64,000 nucleotides of DNA from Hyphomicrobiaceae bacterium (GCA_022842785.1 JALHOW010000003.1:682001-746000), one strand, 5' to 3'. Positions 1 through 9,433 are shown, counted from the first letter of the stretch. A program made the numbers and translations. The notes: generated by a model from the sequence alone, not told the origin.

Positions 1-1563
1 GGCCGCAGCCATCATGCCGGCCACGTCGAGCCCGCCCTTACCGGGTACGAAACCGAGATCGAGGGCACCGACGCGCGCCGCCGCCATATGCAGCACGTTG
101 AAAGCATTCCAGCCCGCGGCCTTGCCGGCGGTGGCCTCGCGCGCGATCCGCGCAGCGAGCGCAAGGATCGCGGCGCCATCCGGGCGCGACGCCGCGCCCA
201 TGCCGACGATCACCAGGGGATGCTGCGCCTGTCGAAGCACGCCCGAGAAGGCATTCTTGCCTTCGGCGATCTCCAGGAGCGTGTCCGGTCCCGTGCCGAG
301 ATGGTCCGCGCCGTAGGTCAGATCAGCGGCTTCACCCACGAGGCCGATACTGACGCCACCCTGGCGCCAGCGCTTACGGATGCGCCCGTTGAGCACAGCC
401 GACTCGAGGCGCGGGTTGGTGCCGATCAGCAGGATCGCGTCCGCCTGCTCTATGCCTTCGATCGTTGAATTGAAGAGATAGCTCGCGCGGCCGAGAGCCG
501 GGTCGAGCTTGGCGCCGTCCTGGCGACAGTCGATGCTAGTGACGCCGCGCGTATCGAGAAGCGACTTGAGCGCGAACATCTCCTCCGCGCCACAGAGATC
601 GCCGACGATGGCACCGATCCGCTCCGGCGCTGTCCCCGTGAGCTTCTTCGCGACGAGTTCGAGGGCTTCGGGCCAGGTCGCGGGTTCGAGGCGGCCATTG
701 CGGCGCACGTACGGCTGATCGAGGCGCTGCGTCCTCAGGCCATCAGCGACGTGGCGCGTCTTGTCGGAAATCCACTCCTCGTTCACCGCGTCGTTATTGC
801 GCGGCAGGATGCGCATCACCTCGCGGCCACGGGTATCGACGCGGACGGCAGCCCCGAGGGCATCCATGACGTCGATCGATTCGGTCTTGCGCATTTCCCA
901 GGGCCGCGCATTGAAGGCCCAGGGGCGGTGCGTCAGCGCGCCGACCGGACAGAGGTCGACGACGTTTGCGGAGAGCTCCGACATCATCCCCTGCTCGAGG
1001 TATGTCGTGATCTCCATATCCTCGCCGCGACCAATGGCGCCGAGTTCCTCGACACCCGCGATCTCCGTCATGAAGCGGACGCAGCGCGTACACTGAATAC
1101 ATCGCGTCATCATCGTTTTGATGAGCGGGCCCAGGTACTTCTCATCGACGGCGCGCTTGTTCTCAATGTAGCGCGTGCCGCCCTTGCCGAAGGCCATGGC
1201 CTGGTCTTGCAGATCGCACTCGCCGCCCTGATCGCAAATCGGGCAATCCAGCGGGTGGTTGATCAGCAGGAATTCCATCACGCCTTCGCGCGCCTTCTTC
1301 ACCATCGGCGAGCGGGTATTGATGACCTTGGGCGTGCCGTCGCGATTCGGTGGCAGATCATTGACGCCGAGCGCACATGAGGCCTGCGGCTTCGGCATGC
1401 CTGCGACCTCGACGAGGCACATGCGGCAGTTGCCGGCGATCGACAGACGCTCGTGATAGCAGAAGCGGGGAATCTCGATCCCTGCCTGCTCGCATGCCTG
1501 GAGAAGAGTGATCCCGTCCTCGACCTCGATCTCGGTGCCGTCGATGATCAGCTTCTTGGGCAT
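1..1563 (-). CDS. nuoG: NADH-quinone oxidoreductase subunit G (3' end cut off by window)
   Basis: This is the first 521 codons of the large iron-sulfur subunit of respiratory complex I, in the membrane-facing peripheral arm. The ligand pattern is clear. Cys35, Cys46, Cys49 and Cys63 would hold the [2Fe-2S] cluster. His103, Cys107, Cys110 and Cys116 match the HxxxCxxCxxxxxC site. Cys155, Cys158 and Cys161 begin the next [4Fe-4S] site. The molybdopterin-oxidoreductase-like domain follows and runs off the edge. The ATG at 1563 begins MPKKLIIDG, usual for the family. The upstream neighbour on the same strand is a FAH-family gene, not the nuoF usually found there. Confidence 0.96.
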   Translation of the reverse strand, partial: MPKKLIIDGTEIEVEDGITLLQACEQAGIEIPRFCYHERLSIAGNCRMCLVEVAGMPKPQASCALGVNDLPPNRDGTPKVINTRSPMVKKAREGVMEFLLINHPLDCPICDQGGECDLQDQAMAFGKGGTRYIENKRAVDEKYLGPLIKTMMTRCIQCTRCVRFMTEIAGVEELGAIGRGEDMEITTYLEQGMMSELSANVVDLCPVGALTHRPWAFNARPWEMRKTESIDVMDALGAAVRVDTRGREVMRILPRNNDAVNEEWISDKTRHVADGLRTQRLDQPYVRRNGRLEPATWPEALELVAKKLTGTAPERIGAIVGDLCGAEEMFALKSLLDTRGVTSIDCRQDGAKLDPALGRASYLFNSTIEGIEQADAILLIGTNPRLESAVLNGRIRKRWRQGGVSIGLVGEAADLTYGADHLGTGPDTLLEIAEGKNAFSGVLRQAQHPLVIVGMGAASRPDGAAILALAARIAREATAGKAAGWNAFNVLHMAAARVGALDLGFVPGKGGLDVAGMMAAA

Positions 1564-1679
1564 TCGCGTCCCGTTTCTGCGCAAGGAATCAGGCGGGGGC
1601 GTGCGGCAGGCCACACGTTCGCCGCACTCTTTAGCGTGCTGCGCCGCACGATGCTAGGCCCGATCTGCCGCAGCTCGCA

Positions 1680-1704
1680 TGTTCCCGGCGAATAGCCGGG
1701 AACA
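1680..1704. repeat. Perfect 10-bp inverted repeat between the FAH gene and nuoG
   Basis: TGTTCCCGGC and GCCGGGAACA are separated by GAATA. The hairpin lies 26 bp past the stop of the FAH gene and 117 bp before nuoG. No T-run follows on either strand, so it may be a Rho-dependent or attenuating hairpin rather than a classical intrinsic terminator. Confidence 0.6.
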
Positions 1705-1730
1705 CGTGGCAACGGCTCGACATATGCCGC

Positions 1731-2573
1731 CTACGCCGCGTCGACGATCGGATTGGCCAGGATACCGATTCCCTCGACCTCGACCTCGACCTTGTCCCCA
1801 GCCTTCATCCACGCCGGCGGCTTGCGCGCATGGGCCACACCCGAGGGCGTGCCCGTGGCGATGAGGTCGCCCGGCTCGAGGGTCATGAACTCCGAGAGGA
1901 TCGCAATGATCTTCGCCGTCGAGAAGATCATGTCGGATGTATTGCTGTCCTGCATGGTCTCACCGTTGACGCGCGTCGAGATACGCAGACCGGTTGCACC
2001 GGGCGGCAGCTCGTCGGCCGTGACGACCACGGGCCCTAGCGGCCCCGTCCCGTCGAAATTCTTGCCGGGCGTCCATTGAGCGCCCTTCCGCTGGAAGTCG
2101 CGGACGGAGACGTCATTGAACATCGTATAGCCAAACACGTGCTCAAGTGCCTTGCTCTCCGGAATGTGGCGACCGCCCTTGCCAACCACGATCGTCAGCT
2201 CGCACTCGTAGTCGAGCTGGATCGACTCCTTCGGCCGCAGCACCGGCTCTCCGGCGGCGACCAGCGAGGAGGGGAAGCGCGGAAACAGCGCGGGATAGGT
2301 CGGCGTCGCATGTCCACCTTCCGCGGCGTGGAGCGCATAATTCAGTCCGATGCAAAGGAACTTGCCCGGCCGCGCGATCGGCAGCGCCGGCTTGACCGAG
2401 GCGAGCGGCTGCTTCGCACCTTTGGCTGCGGCCGTCTTGACCGCCGCGAGAGCCGAAGCCCCGCCCGCGATCACATCCTGCAGCGTCCCGACCGACGATA
2501 CGTCGATCACGCCGCTTCCATCGACGACGCCGAGCGCGGCACCGGTGCCCTTTTTGAACATCATCAGTTTCAT
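1731..2573 (-). CDS. Fumarylacetoacetate hydrolase (FAH) family protein
   Basis: A 280-aa cytosolic enzyme of the FAH / 2-oxohepta-3-ene-dioate hydratase-isomerase fold, which acts on 2-keto or acylpyruvate-type acids with a bound divalent metal. Family signatures are FLCIGLNYALHA, the metal-site stretch LDYECELTIVVGKGGR, GYTMFNDVSVRDFQ, and the C-terminal GDLIATGTPSGV. The reading frame is open further upstream, but the ATG at 2573 is preceded by GGGAG at proper spacing and starts MKLMMFK, like relatives. The Old Yellow Enzyme gene lies 38 bp upstream on the same strand, so the two probably form an operon. The exact substrate cannot be told from sequence. Confidence 0.9.
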   Translation of the reverse strand: MKLMMFKKGTGAALGVVDGSGVIDVSSVGTLQDVIAGGASALAAVKTAAAKGAKQPLASVKPALPIARPGKFLCIGLNYALHAAEGGHATPTYPALFPRFPSSLVAAGEPVLRPKESIQLDYECELTIVVGKGGRHIPESKALEHVFGYTMFNDVSVRDFQRKGAQWTPGKNFDGTGPLGPVVVTADELPPGATGLRISTRVNGETMQDSNTSDMIFSTAKIIAILSEFMTLEPGDLIATGTPSGVAHARKPPAWMKAGDKVEVEVEGIGILANPIVDAA

Positions 2574-2611
2574 CGCTTCACTCCCTCGTGATTTGTCTTC
2601 AGTTTTCAGCC

Positions 2612-3769
2612 TTATCGTGCGGTCTCGTCGGCGCGGATATCGGCGATCGTCCGCTCGCGCAGCTTGAGCCACCACCCGTACTGCACCGTCCAATCGTCGA
2701 GGGCGTCCTTCATGGGCCGGCCGAGCGCGATCTCCGCCATCTGCGGCCAGCAGGGATTGACCAATGCCTCGCGCGCGATCGCGATCAGATCAGCCTGCTC
2801 ATTCTGGAGGATTTCCTCCGCGTGGGCCGGTTCGACAATCAATCCGACGGCCATGGACATGATTCCGGCCTCGCGGCGGACACGCTCGGCATAGGGTACC
2901 TGGAAACCCCAAGAGCGCTTCACGCGGGCCGCCGTTGCCGAGCCGACAAGTCCGCCCGACGAGCAGTCGATCAGGTCGACGCCGCGTGCCTTGAGTGCCT
3001 TGGCGTAAGCGACCGTGTCATCCATGGTCCAGCCGCCCTCGATGCCATCGACCGCGGAAACGCGGAGGAACAGCGGCATGCCCTTGGGGATGGCCTTCCG
3101 GATGGCCTCTGCGATCTCGAGCGGAAAGCGCGTGCGGCCCTCGAAGTCGCCGCCGTAGGCATCGTTGCGCTTGTTCGAGAGGGGCGAGAGGAATTGGTGC
3201 GCGAGATAGCCGTGCGCGTTGTGGATCTCGATCATCTCGAAACCGGCCGCAACCGCGCGTTCGGCGGCAGCTGCCCAATCCTTCACGAGCTGGCCGATAT
3301 CAGCGGCGCTCAACGCTTGCGGCAAGGCATAGCCCGGCGCCATGGGCTCGGCGACGGCCGACACGATCGGCCACTGCTTTTCCCCGCGTGCAAAGTCTTC
3401 CGCATTCAGCGGGCCGTTGCCGAACCACGGCCTCTGCATCGCCCCCTTGCGCCCGGCGTGCGCGAGCTGGATGGCTGGGACCGTCCCCTGCTGCTTCATG
3501 AAAGCAGCGACGCGCGCAAGGGCCTTGGCGTGCGCGTCCGACCAGATGCCGACATCGCCATTCGTGATGCGCCCCTGGGCGGTGACGGCCGTGGCCTCCA
3601 CCATGACGCAGCCCGCGCCGCCGAGAGCGAAGCGGCCGAGGTGGGCGAGATGCCAATCCTGTGCGATGCCATCGACGGCGGAATAAGTCGCCATGGGCGC
3701 GATGACGACGCGGTTCTTGAATGTCACGTCGCGGATCGCGAGTGGCGTGAACAGACGGGGTTTGGTCAT
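2612..3769 (-). CDS. NADH:flavin oxidoreductase, Old Yellow Enzyme family (YqjM-like)
   Basis: A 385-aa FMN-dependent ene-reductase. The TIM-barrel signatures are TPLAIRDVTFKNRVVIAPM at the N terminus, QLAHAGRK (101-108), and EIHNAHGYLAHQFLSPLSN. In the last of these, His183 and His186 form the HxxH substrate-binding pair of YqjM-like (class III) enzymes. NDAYGG follows, as usual. The frame is open to 3886, but the ATG at 3769 (MTKPRLFTPL) is the family start. The gene sits just before the FAH hydrolase, which suggests a small catabolic or detoxification operon. No regulator is adjacent. Confidence 0.92.
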   Translation of the reverse strand: MTKPRLFTPLAIRDVTFKNRVVIAPMATYSAVDGIAQDWHLAHLGRFALGGAGCVMVEATAVTAQGRITNGDVGIWSDAHAKALARVAAFMKQQGTVPAIQLAHAGRKGAMQRPWFGNGPLNAEDFARGEKQWPIVSAVAEPMAPGYALPQALSAADIGQLVKDWAAAAERAVAAGFEMIEIHNAHGYLAHQFLSPLSNKRNDAYGGDFEGRTRFPLEIAEAIRKAIPKGMPLFLRVSAVDGIEGGWTMDDTVAYAKALKARGVDLIDCSSGGLVGSATAARVKRSWGFQVPYAERVRREAGIMSMAVGLIVEPAHAEEILQNEQADLIAIAREALVNPCWPQMAEIALGRPMKDALDDWTVQYGWWLKLRERTIADIRADETAR

Positions 3770-3906
3770 GAGGGCCTTCGGTCCGTACAGGTTGGCAGCA
3801 ACAGGCGCGGTCAATAAGCGAGCCCGCGGGCCGCCCCTGTCAAGACCGAATGCTGCTCGGCTGATAGCGCCCAACTGCAGATGCACGGCCGCTCACGCGG
3901 GCGCCA

Positions 3907-5124
3907 TTACCGGCTGATCGATACGCCGCTCGCCGAACTTGGACGGGCTTCCGAAAGGCGAAGCACCTCGCGATTGGCCGTCACCTTCTGTCCGGGTCGG
4001 GCCCGCTGCAGGCCGCTGGTGACCACCCAGTCCTGTGCCTCGACACCGCTGCGGACCACGCGAAGACCTTGATAGAGCGGCCCGAGCTGAATATTGCGGC
4101 GCGAAACCGTGCCGTCCTCCGCAACGATGAGGACGAACTTGTTGGCCTGGTCCGTACCGATGGCCGCGTCCGGCAGCAGGACGGTGGACTTCAGCGGCGA
4201 GCCTGCAAGTCGGACGCGCGCGAACATGCCCGGCGAGAACATCTGGTCCGCATTGGCGAGGATGGCGCGCGCGCGCATCGTTGCCGTGCCGGGATCCAGG
4301 CGATTATCGACGAAGTCCAGCTTTCCGCGGTGGGCAAATGCTGCCTCATCAGGAAGCGAGACATGCACATCCGCGCCGCCCTTGTCGTTACTCGCGAGCG
4401 CACCTCGCTCCGCGAGCCGCTTGTACTTGATGTAGTTGTTCTCGCTGATGTCGAAGTAGATGTGGATCGGATCCTGCGTCACGATCAGCGTCAGCAGTGT
4501 AGCGTTGGCTGCGCCGCCTGCCGAAATCCAGCTGCCGAGACTGACGCTGGCGCGGCTGATGCGACCATCGATCGGCGCCGTGATCCGCGTGAACGCGAGT
4601 TCGAGCTCGGCGGTCGCAACTTTCGCTTCGCTGACTTTGACCGCAGACTCTGCCTCGCGCTGCAGGTTCGCGCGATCGTCGAACATCTTCTCGGACATGA
4701 CCTTGCGCTCGAGGAGCGGACGGCCGCGTTCCACGTCGAGCGCCGTGTTCTGCGCCTTCGTACGCGCCTGCTCCAGTTCGGCCTGCGCCTGCGAGACCGC
4801 ACGCTCGAACGGCCGCGGATCGATGACAAAGAGAAGGTCGCCCTTCTTCACCGCCTGGCCGTCGACGAATGCGATATTGTCGACGTAGCCGGATACGCGC
4901 GCGCGCACTTCGACGCTCGCGACTGCCTCGAAGCGGCCCGTATACTCGTCCCACTCGACGATCTCGCTGACGACCGGCTGGCTCGTCGTAACGGCGGGCG
5001 GCGGCGCGGCCTGCTGGCCCTTGTTCTGGGCCTGCGGCTGGTCACATGCCGCAAACATCGTGGCGAGCAGCAGCGCACCGAGCGGCACCATAGTGCGCTC
5101 TCGGCGCCAAATCAGTTTCCGCAT
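3907..5124 (-). CDS. RND efflux periplasmic adaptor (membrane fusion protein), lipoprotein
   Basis: A 405-aa HlyD/AcrA-type adaptor that would link an inner-membrane RND pump to an outer-membrane channel. The N terminus has an Arg-rich start, a hydrophobic stretch and a lipobox-like LATMFAAC ending at Cys27. Barrel-sandwich and lipoyl motifs flank a long helical hairpin (GYVDNIAFVDGQAVKKGDLLFVIDP, then QAQAELEQARTKAQ). DGRISRASVSLGSWI lies on the second lipoyl side. No pump gene lies on either side: a YrbL-like gene is upstream and the OYE/FAH pair downstream. The partner pump must be encoded elsewhere or has been lost. Confidence 0.9.
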   Translation of the reverse strand: MRKLIWRRERTMVPLGALLLATMFAACDQPQAQNKGQQAAPPPAVTTSQPVVSEIVEWDEYTGRFEAVASVEVRARVSGYVDNIAFVDGQAVKKGDLLFVIDPRPFERAVSQAQAELEQARTKAQNTALDVERGRPLLERKVMSEKMFDDRANLQREAESAVKVSEAKVATAELELAFTRITAPIDGRISRASVSLGSWISAGGAANATLLTLIVTQDPIHIYFDISENNYIKYKRLAERGALASNDKGGADVHVSLPDEAAFAHRGKLDFVDNRLDPGTATMRARAILANADQMFSPGMFARVRLAGSPLKSTVLLPDAAIGTDQANKFVLIVAEDGTVSRRNIQLGPLYQGLRVVRSGVEAQDWVVTSGLQRARPGQKVTANREVLRLSEARPSSASGVSISR

Positions 5125-5254
5125 ACTCGTTCCTGCGAAAGCGGGCCGTCACGCCCTATCATGCCACGTGACGGGTGCCGCGGGCCCAAGAGATTCCATT
5201 AAACAGCGCATAAAGTTGTAGCTGGTCGATCGCCCGATGGGAATAGGCCCGACC

Positions 5255-5968
5255 TTACTCAAAATGAGCAGTGGCGGCTTTACCCTCGGTAAAAGCGCCC
5301 GATTCTTTGGCACGGAGCGCTGCCGGAGGCGGCGGATTTGCAAGTTGCCTGCGGAAATTGGTGAACTGACGCTGCTTTGCCGAGCGCCTAGCCCGCTCGC
5401 TTATGCGCTCGACCGGCAGCAGCGTTCGCGTGCCATATCCATCTATGACGACGTAGTAGTCACCTAGCTCCTCGGAGTATCCGAGTACGATATTGTCGAT
5501 GTTCAAGTCCGAGATCGTGATCGGCGACCGGAGAAGCTCGTCCAGAAACTCATCCAACATCTTGCGCAGGGGGAGATCAAACGTTCCCGCACGGGCAAGC
5601 GCGCCGACGGTCGGCGCGAGATCGCCATCCCGCCCCTTGATGGCTTGGACGGTCAGGCCCAGCCCCTTGTTGGTTTCCTCGAAGCCCACAATCCGTTGCA
5701 GATAGTGCGGATGCCGCAAGCCTGCCTCCGCGAACGCAAGCTGCTCGCGAATCTCACTCACATACATGTCGAAGTGGGGTCTTCTGAGATTCCGGAAATA
5801 GCGATGGCGAAGGCGCTTGAAATTGTACCACGGGGCTCCCTGACCGTTCCGCTTCTCGATGAACGTGCGCTTGAGCACCTTCACCAGCAGATCGGAATTG
5901 CCGGGATAGCGAAATACGTCACGCCGCACGCCTTCGGCGATGAGTTCATCGTCTCCAAGCAGCAGCAT
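5255..5968 (-). CDS. YrbL family protein (kinase-like fold)
   Basis: A 237-aa protein resembling the PhoP-regulated YrbL family, whose fold is related to protein kinases and whose biochemical role is unknown. The kinase-like landmarks are a small N lobe with DLLVKVLK (possible nucleotide-binding Lys), ITISDLNIDNIVLGY in place of the catalytic loop (position of HxDxxxxN), and YYVVIDGYGTRTLLP in place of DFG. Enterobacterial YrbL has a similar layout. The ATG at 5968 has GGAG about 10 bases upstream. An inverted-repeat pair lies 190-230 bp upstream. Confidence 0.75.
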   Translation of the reverse strand: MLLLGDDELIAEGVRRDVFRYPGNSDLLVKVLKRTFIEKRNGQGAPWYNFKRLRHRYFRNLRRPHFDMYVSEIREQLAFAEAGLRHPHYLQRIVGFEETNKGLGLTVQAIKGRDGDLAPTVGALARAGTFDLPLRKMLDEFLDELLRSPITISDLNIDNIVLGYSEELGDYYVVIDGYGTRTLLPVERISERARRSAKQRQFTNFRRQLANPPPPAALRAKESGAFTEGKAATAHFE

Positions 5969-6157
5969 GTGGAGTCGCTCCGAATTTGCTCGGGTGATTC
6001 ATCAAGCTGAGGCCCTGCGTGTTTCGTCTGCGGGTCGCCAACCGCATATCGGTGGCCAAGCGACCGCTGAGCTGTCGGCGGTCCAGCAATCCGCCTCTCG
6101 GTGCGGCCCGTCGCCAGACAGGGCCGCTCGTCTGTGGAATGCTTAATCTTGATGTCA

Positions 6158-6197
6158 CAATAGTGTCAACAAGCTGACACGCTCGCCAACACTATTG
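6158..6197. promoter_or_regulatory. Nested inverted repeats upstream of the yrbL-like gene
   Basis: CAATAGTGT at 6158-6166 and ACACTATTG at 6189-6197 form a perfect 9-bp inverted repeat. Inside it, GTGTCA (6163-6168) and TGACAC (6175-6180) form a second one that shares bases with the first arm. A further TGTCA lies at 6153-6157. This fits a regulator binding site or alternative hairpins in the leader of the yrbL-like gene. It also lies just beyond the 3' end of the ybdK-like gene, so a terminator role is possible. No protein can be assigned. Confidence 0.4.
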
Positions 6198-6251
6198 CTG
6201 CGGCCCGTGCCGCCTGAGAAAACGGCGCCCGCGAGCACCGCGCGAAAATTG

Positions 6252-7388
6252 TCACAGACCCTGGCGCGTCTCCGCCACGAGGTGGTCGACGACGGCTTCC
6301 AAAGCCTCCTGCCGGCTTGCACCCCCTGCCAATGCGCGCGCGAAGCAGGCGAGCTGACGATCCGCACTCGTTCCCTCGGCTAGAATGCGGCGCGCGCCTT
6401 CGACCTCACCGAGGCAGCCGAGCGCCACCGCATCCTCATGCACCAGGGCCAGAATCTCCTCGAGAAGGTCGGCATAGGGGACCAGCTCGCCTCGCCCGAA
6501 ATCGAAGAGCGAGCCCGACAGACCATAGCGCTGTGCCCGCCAGCGGTTCTCCTCCAGCAGGAAGACCGGATACGTTCGCCAGCTCTGATTGTTCCGACGC
6601 AGACGATGCAGCATTCGCGCAATGCACGCGAAGAGCGCGGCGACCGTCACCGCATCCTCGCTCGAGGTGCAGATGTCGGTGATGCGCATTTCGAGCGTCT
6701 GGAATCGTGCCGACGGGCGCATGTCCCACCAGATCTTCGAGGCATCCTCGATCACCTTGCCGCGTACCAGCACGTCGACCGTCTGGCGATACTCGTCCCA
6801 GCTGCTGAAGCGGCCGGGAAGGCCAGTGCGCGGCAGTTCGCGGAAGATCGCGAGGCGCCAGCTTTTGAGGCCCGTATCCTCACCCTCCCAGAAGGGTGAC
6901 GAGGTCGTCAGCACCAGCAGGTGGGGCAGGAAGTAGCGAAGCTGGTTCATGAGGTCGATGCGCTGCTCATCGTCCTCGATGCCAATATGGACGTGCATCC
7001 CCGAGATGAGCAGCCGCCGGCCGACGCCTGCAAGATCGCGGGCCAGCGCGTGATAGCGCTCGCGATCCGTATGGGGCGCCTCGCCTGCGCGCGCGAAGGG
7101 ATGTGTCGACGCGGCGATCGGAGCAAGCCCGTAGTTCGCAGCACTCGATATGATGCCGGATCGCAGACGCCTCAAGTCCGCACGCGCCTCCGCGAGCGTC
7201 CGACACGGGCGCGTGCCCACTTCGATTTGCGAGCGCAGAAACTCCGGTGAGACCTGCGGCCCGAGCGCACGTTCGCACTCGGCGATGAAAGCCGCGGGCG
7301 CCTCAGTTGAGAGCGCGCGCGTGCGGACGTCGACGAGGTGATACTCTTCCTCGATGCCAATGGTCAGAGTGGGCTCGCTCGGGGGCAT
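6252..7388 (-). CDS. Carboxylate-amine ligase, YbdK family (GCS2-type)
   Basis: A 378-aa ATP-grasp-like enzyme of the glutamate-cysteine ligase 2 family, the YbdK class with weak gamma-glutamylcysteine ligase activity in vitro. Diagnostic stretches are LTIGIEEEYHLVD at the N terminus, RSQIEVGTRPC, ISGMHVHIGIED, LTTSSPFWEGEDTGLKSWR, and WWDMRPSARFQTLEMRITD, all in family order. The frame is open 62 codons further upstream, but the ATG at 7388 (MPPSEPTLTIG) is the conserved start. It is divergent from the DM13 gene across about 115 bp. Confidence 0.9.
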   Translation of the reverse strand: MPPSEPTLTIGIEEEYHLVDVRTRALSTEAPAAFIAECERALGPQVSPEFLRSQIEVGTRPCRTLAEARADLRRLRSGIISSAANYGLAPIAASTHPFARAGEAPHTDRERYHALARDLAGVGRRLLISGMHVHIGIEDDEQRIDLMNQLRYFLPHLLVLTTSSPFWEGEDTGLKSWRLAIFRELPRTGLPGRFSSWDEYRQTVDVLVRGKVIEDASKIWWDMRPSARFQTLEMRITDICTSSEDAVTVAALFACIARMLHRLRRNNQSWRTYPVFLLEENRWRAQRYGLSGSLFDFGRGELVPYADLLEEILALVHEDAVALGCLGEVEGARRILAEGTSADRQLACFARALAGGASRQEALEAVVDHLVAETRQGL

Positions 7389-7503
7389 CACTATCTCGCG
7401 CAGAGTTGATATCTGTTGCGCATGGTAACCGATCCGCACGCATGGCGCGCGTCTACTCGATGACCTAGCTTCAAGCCCAACAGCATCGAAGGGAGAAATC
7501 GCC

Positions 7504-7986
7504 GTGAAACGGTGGCTTGTTGGATTTCTGCTCGGCGGCGTACTCGGCGCAGGGCTCGGCTTTGCAGCCGGCATCTTCTTCTTTCCCTATCTCTTTCCAC
7601 CACCGACTGCAGCGGAGGTGCTCACGCAATCGGATATGGCCTCGGCGGTCATCGCGCGTGGCACATTCATCCATGCCGATCCGTCCGATCCCGTGCACTG
7701 GGGGAAGGGCAGCGTTAGCGTTCGCCGCGACAGCGTGTTTCTCGAGGAGAACTTCGAGGTCGGGCCGGGACCCAAGTACCACGTCTATCTCGTGCCGAAG
7801 GCCGAGTTCCGCCGATCGGGCGATCTCAAGGACCAGATGTTCGTCGATCTCGGCCGACTGCGCTCGTTCAAAGGCAGCCAGCGATATGCAATCCCCGCCG
7901 GCATCGATATCAGCAAGTACGCCAGCCTCATCATCTGGTGCGAGGCATTCTCGGTGCTGATCTCGCCCGCCGATCTCAAGTCTTAG
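7504..7986 (+). CDS. DM13 domain-containing membrane-anchored protein
   Basis: A 160-aa protein starting at a GTG preceded by GGGAG. One N-terminal membrane segment (residues 4-33, with a Gly-rich GFLLGGVLGAGLGFAAG) is followed by an extracytoplasmic DM13 domain. That domain shows RGTFIHADPSDPVHWGKG, VFLEENFEVGPGPKYHVYL, and a C-terminal YASLIIWCEAFSVLIS with a conserved Cys. DM13 domains are proposed to have a redox role linked to DOMON or cytochrome partners; that role is prediction, not shown here. The 3' end overlaps the convergent P450 gene by 4 bp. Confidence 0.8.
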   Translation: MKRWLVGFLLGGVLGAGLGFAAGIFFFPYLFPPPTAAEVLTQSDMASAVIARGTFIHADPSDPVHWGKGSVSVRRDSVFLEENFEVGPGPKYHVYLVPKAEFRRSGDLKDQMFVDLGRLRSFKGSQRYAIPAGIDISKYASLIIWCEAFSVLISPADLKS

Positions 7987-9374
7987 AGAATGGGCTGGAC
8001 GCTGAGCGGCATCCCGCCCTTCGGCCGCAGTGTGACGCGGCTGATCGGCTCGGGCAGATGGCGGCCATCCCAGCCGAAGCGCGCGGCGCGGACAAACGTC
8101 GCGAAAAGCACGACCGCCTCGACCTGCGCGAAGGACATGCCGAGGCATATGCGCGGACCTGCGCCGAACGGCATGTACTGCGTGCGCGGCATCGCCTTTT
8201 CGCGCTCGGGAAGAAATCGATCTGGATCGAAGCGGTCCGGATCCTCCCAGAGCCTGCGGTGACGGTGGATTGCATAGATCGGGATGACGATCTGCGCGCG
8301 AGGCCGGATGGTAACCTCGTCGAGACGTACCTCGACCGTCGGCATGCGCGAAATGAGCGGCGCCGGTGGATAGAGTCGCATGGCCTCCTTCATCACGCGG
8401 TCGGTGATGGCGAGGCGCGGAACGTGCCCCGCCTCGATCCGCCCGTCGCCTGCGACGTCCAAAACCTCCGCCCGCACCCGCTCCTGCCATTCCGGTGCGC
8501 GGGCCATGAGGTAGAGCGCCCATGTGAGCGCCCGCGCCGTTGTCTCGTGCCCGGCTTCGAGGAGCGTCAGCAAGTTGCTGATCACATCCTCATCCTCCAT
8601 AGGCGCACCATTCTCCGGATTGCGCGCGGCGAGCAGCCGCCCGAGCAGATCATTGCCTCCCTCGCCTTCCGCACGGCGCCGCGCAACGATATCGCCGACG
8701 GCGCGCCTCAGCCGCGCGGCCGAGCGCTTCCGCGCAAATGTTGCGGGATGCGGCAGCCACGTCGGCATCTTCATCAGCGCCCACGCGAGTTCCCAAGAGC
8801 TGTTCGCCAAATAGGCTGTGCCCTCGCGCTTGATCTCTTCGGCTTCAGCCGGCACGCCGCCCGCGAGCATCGTGCGCGCGATCACGTCGAACGTGACGTC
8901 GATCATATCTGCGTCGACGGCGCGGACGCCGGGTCCGCTGCGCAGCCAAGCAGCCGTCAAGCCCGCTGCAGCTGCGGACATCTCCGGCACATACGTCAGG
9001 ATCTCCTGATGACGGAAGAGCGGCGCCGTGGTGCGGCGCTGCCAGCGCCAGTGCGCGCCGACGGAGGTCAAGACACCATCGCCGAGGCTGCCGCCGAGCA
9101 CGCGCCGCTCGAGTTCCGTCTTGGTGAAGGTGTCGCTGCTCGCGACGAGCACCTGCTCGACCAGATCGGGGCGCGTGACCCAAACGACGAGGCGTCCTTT
9201 CGCCGGCTCGAAGACAACCATCGGCTCTTCGTAGACCGGTCGCGAGAGCACGCGCAGAGGATTGCGCACGTACTCGAAAAGCGCCCGCTCGAGCCTGATC
9301 GGCTGATCGGGCGGCACGACGGTCGGGGGATAGAGTGCCGAGGATGCGGGAGCAACGACACCTGCGTGCAGCAT
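7983..9374 (-). CDS. Cytochrome P450
   Basis: A soluble 463-aa haem monooxygenase with no N-terminal membrane anchor. The I-helix is LEAGHETTARALTWAL (acid-alcohol pair replaced by HETT). The ExxR motif lies in MKEAMRLYPPAP, and the haem-binding loop is FGAGPRICLG with ligand Cys410. The frame can be read from a GTG at 9383, but the ATG at 9374 has AGAAGG 8 bases upstream and is preferred. No ferredoxin or reductase gene is close, so electron donors must come from elsewhere. The substrate is unknown. Confidence 0.93.
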   Translation of the reverse strand: MLHAGVVAPASSALYPPTVVPPDQPIRLERALFEYVRNPLRVLSRPVYEEPMVVFEPAKGRLVVWVTRPDLVEQVLVASSDTFTKTELERRVLGGSLGDGVLTSVGAHWRWQRRTTAPLFRHQEILTYVPEMSAAAAGLTAAWLRSGPGVRAVDADMIDVTFDVIARTMLAGGVPAEAEEIKREGTAYLANSSWELAWALMKMPTWLPHPATFARKRSAARLRRAVGDIVARRRAEGEGGNDLLGRLLAARNPENGAPMEDEDVISNLLTLLEAGHETTARALTWALYLMARAPEWQERVRAEVLDVAGDGRIEAGHVPRLAITDRVMKEAMRLYPPAPLISRMPTVEVRLDEVTIRPRAQIVIPIYAIHRHRRLWEDPDRFDPDRFLPEREKAMPRTQYMPFGAGPRICLGMSFAQVEAVVLFATFVRAARFGWDGRHLPEPISRVTLRPKGGMPLSVQPIL

Positions 9375-9433
9375 GACGGGCACCTTCTGACGATCTGGGT
9401 CAGAATATCAGATGCGCGCCATACGGCCGAGCG

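Noticed and set aside
1680-1704. An intrinsic terminator after the FAH gene
   Set aside because: The stem is perfect but no T-run follows on either strand, so it is listed only as an inverted repeat.
4069-5202. A 377-codon plus-strand frame opposite the RND adaptor
   Set aside because: The adaptor on the minus strand has signal peptide and domain motifs; the opposite frame has none.
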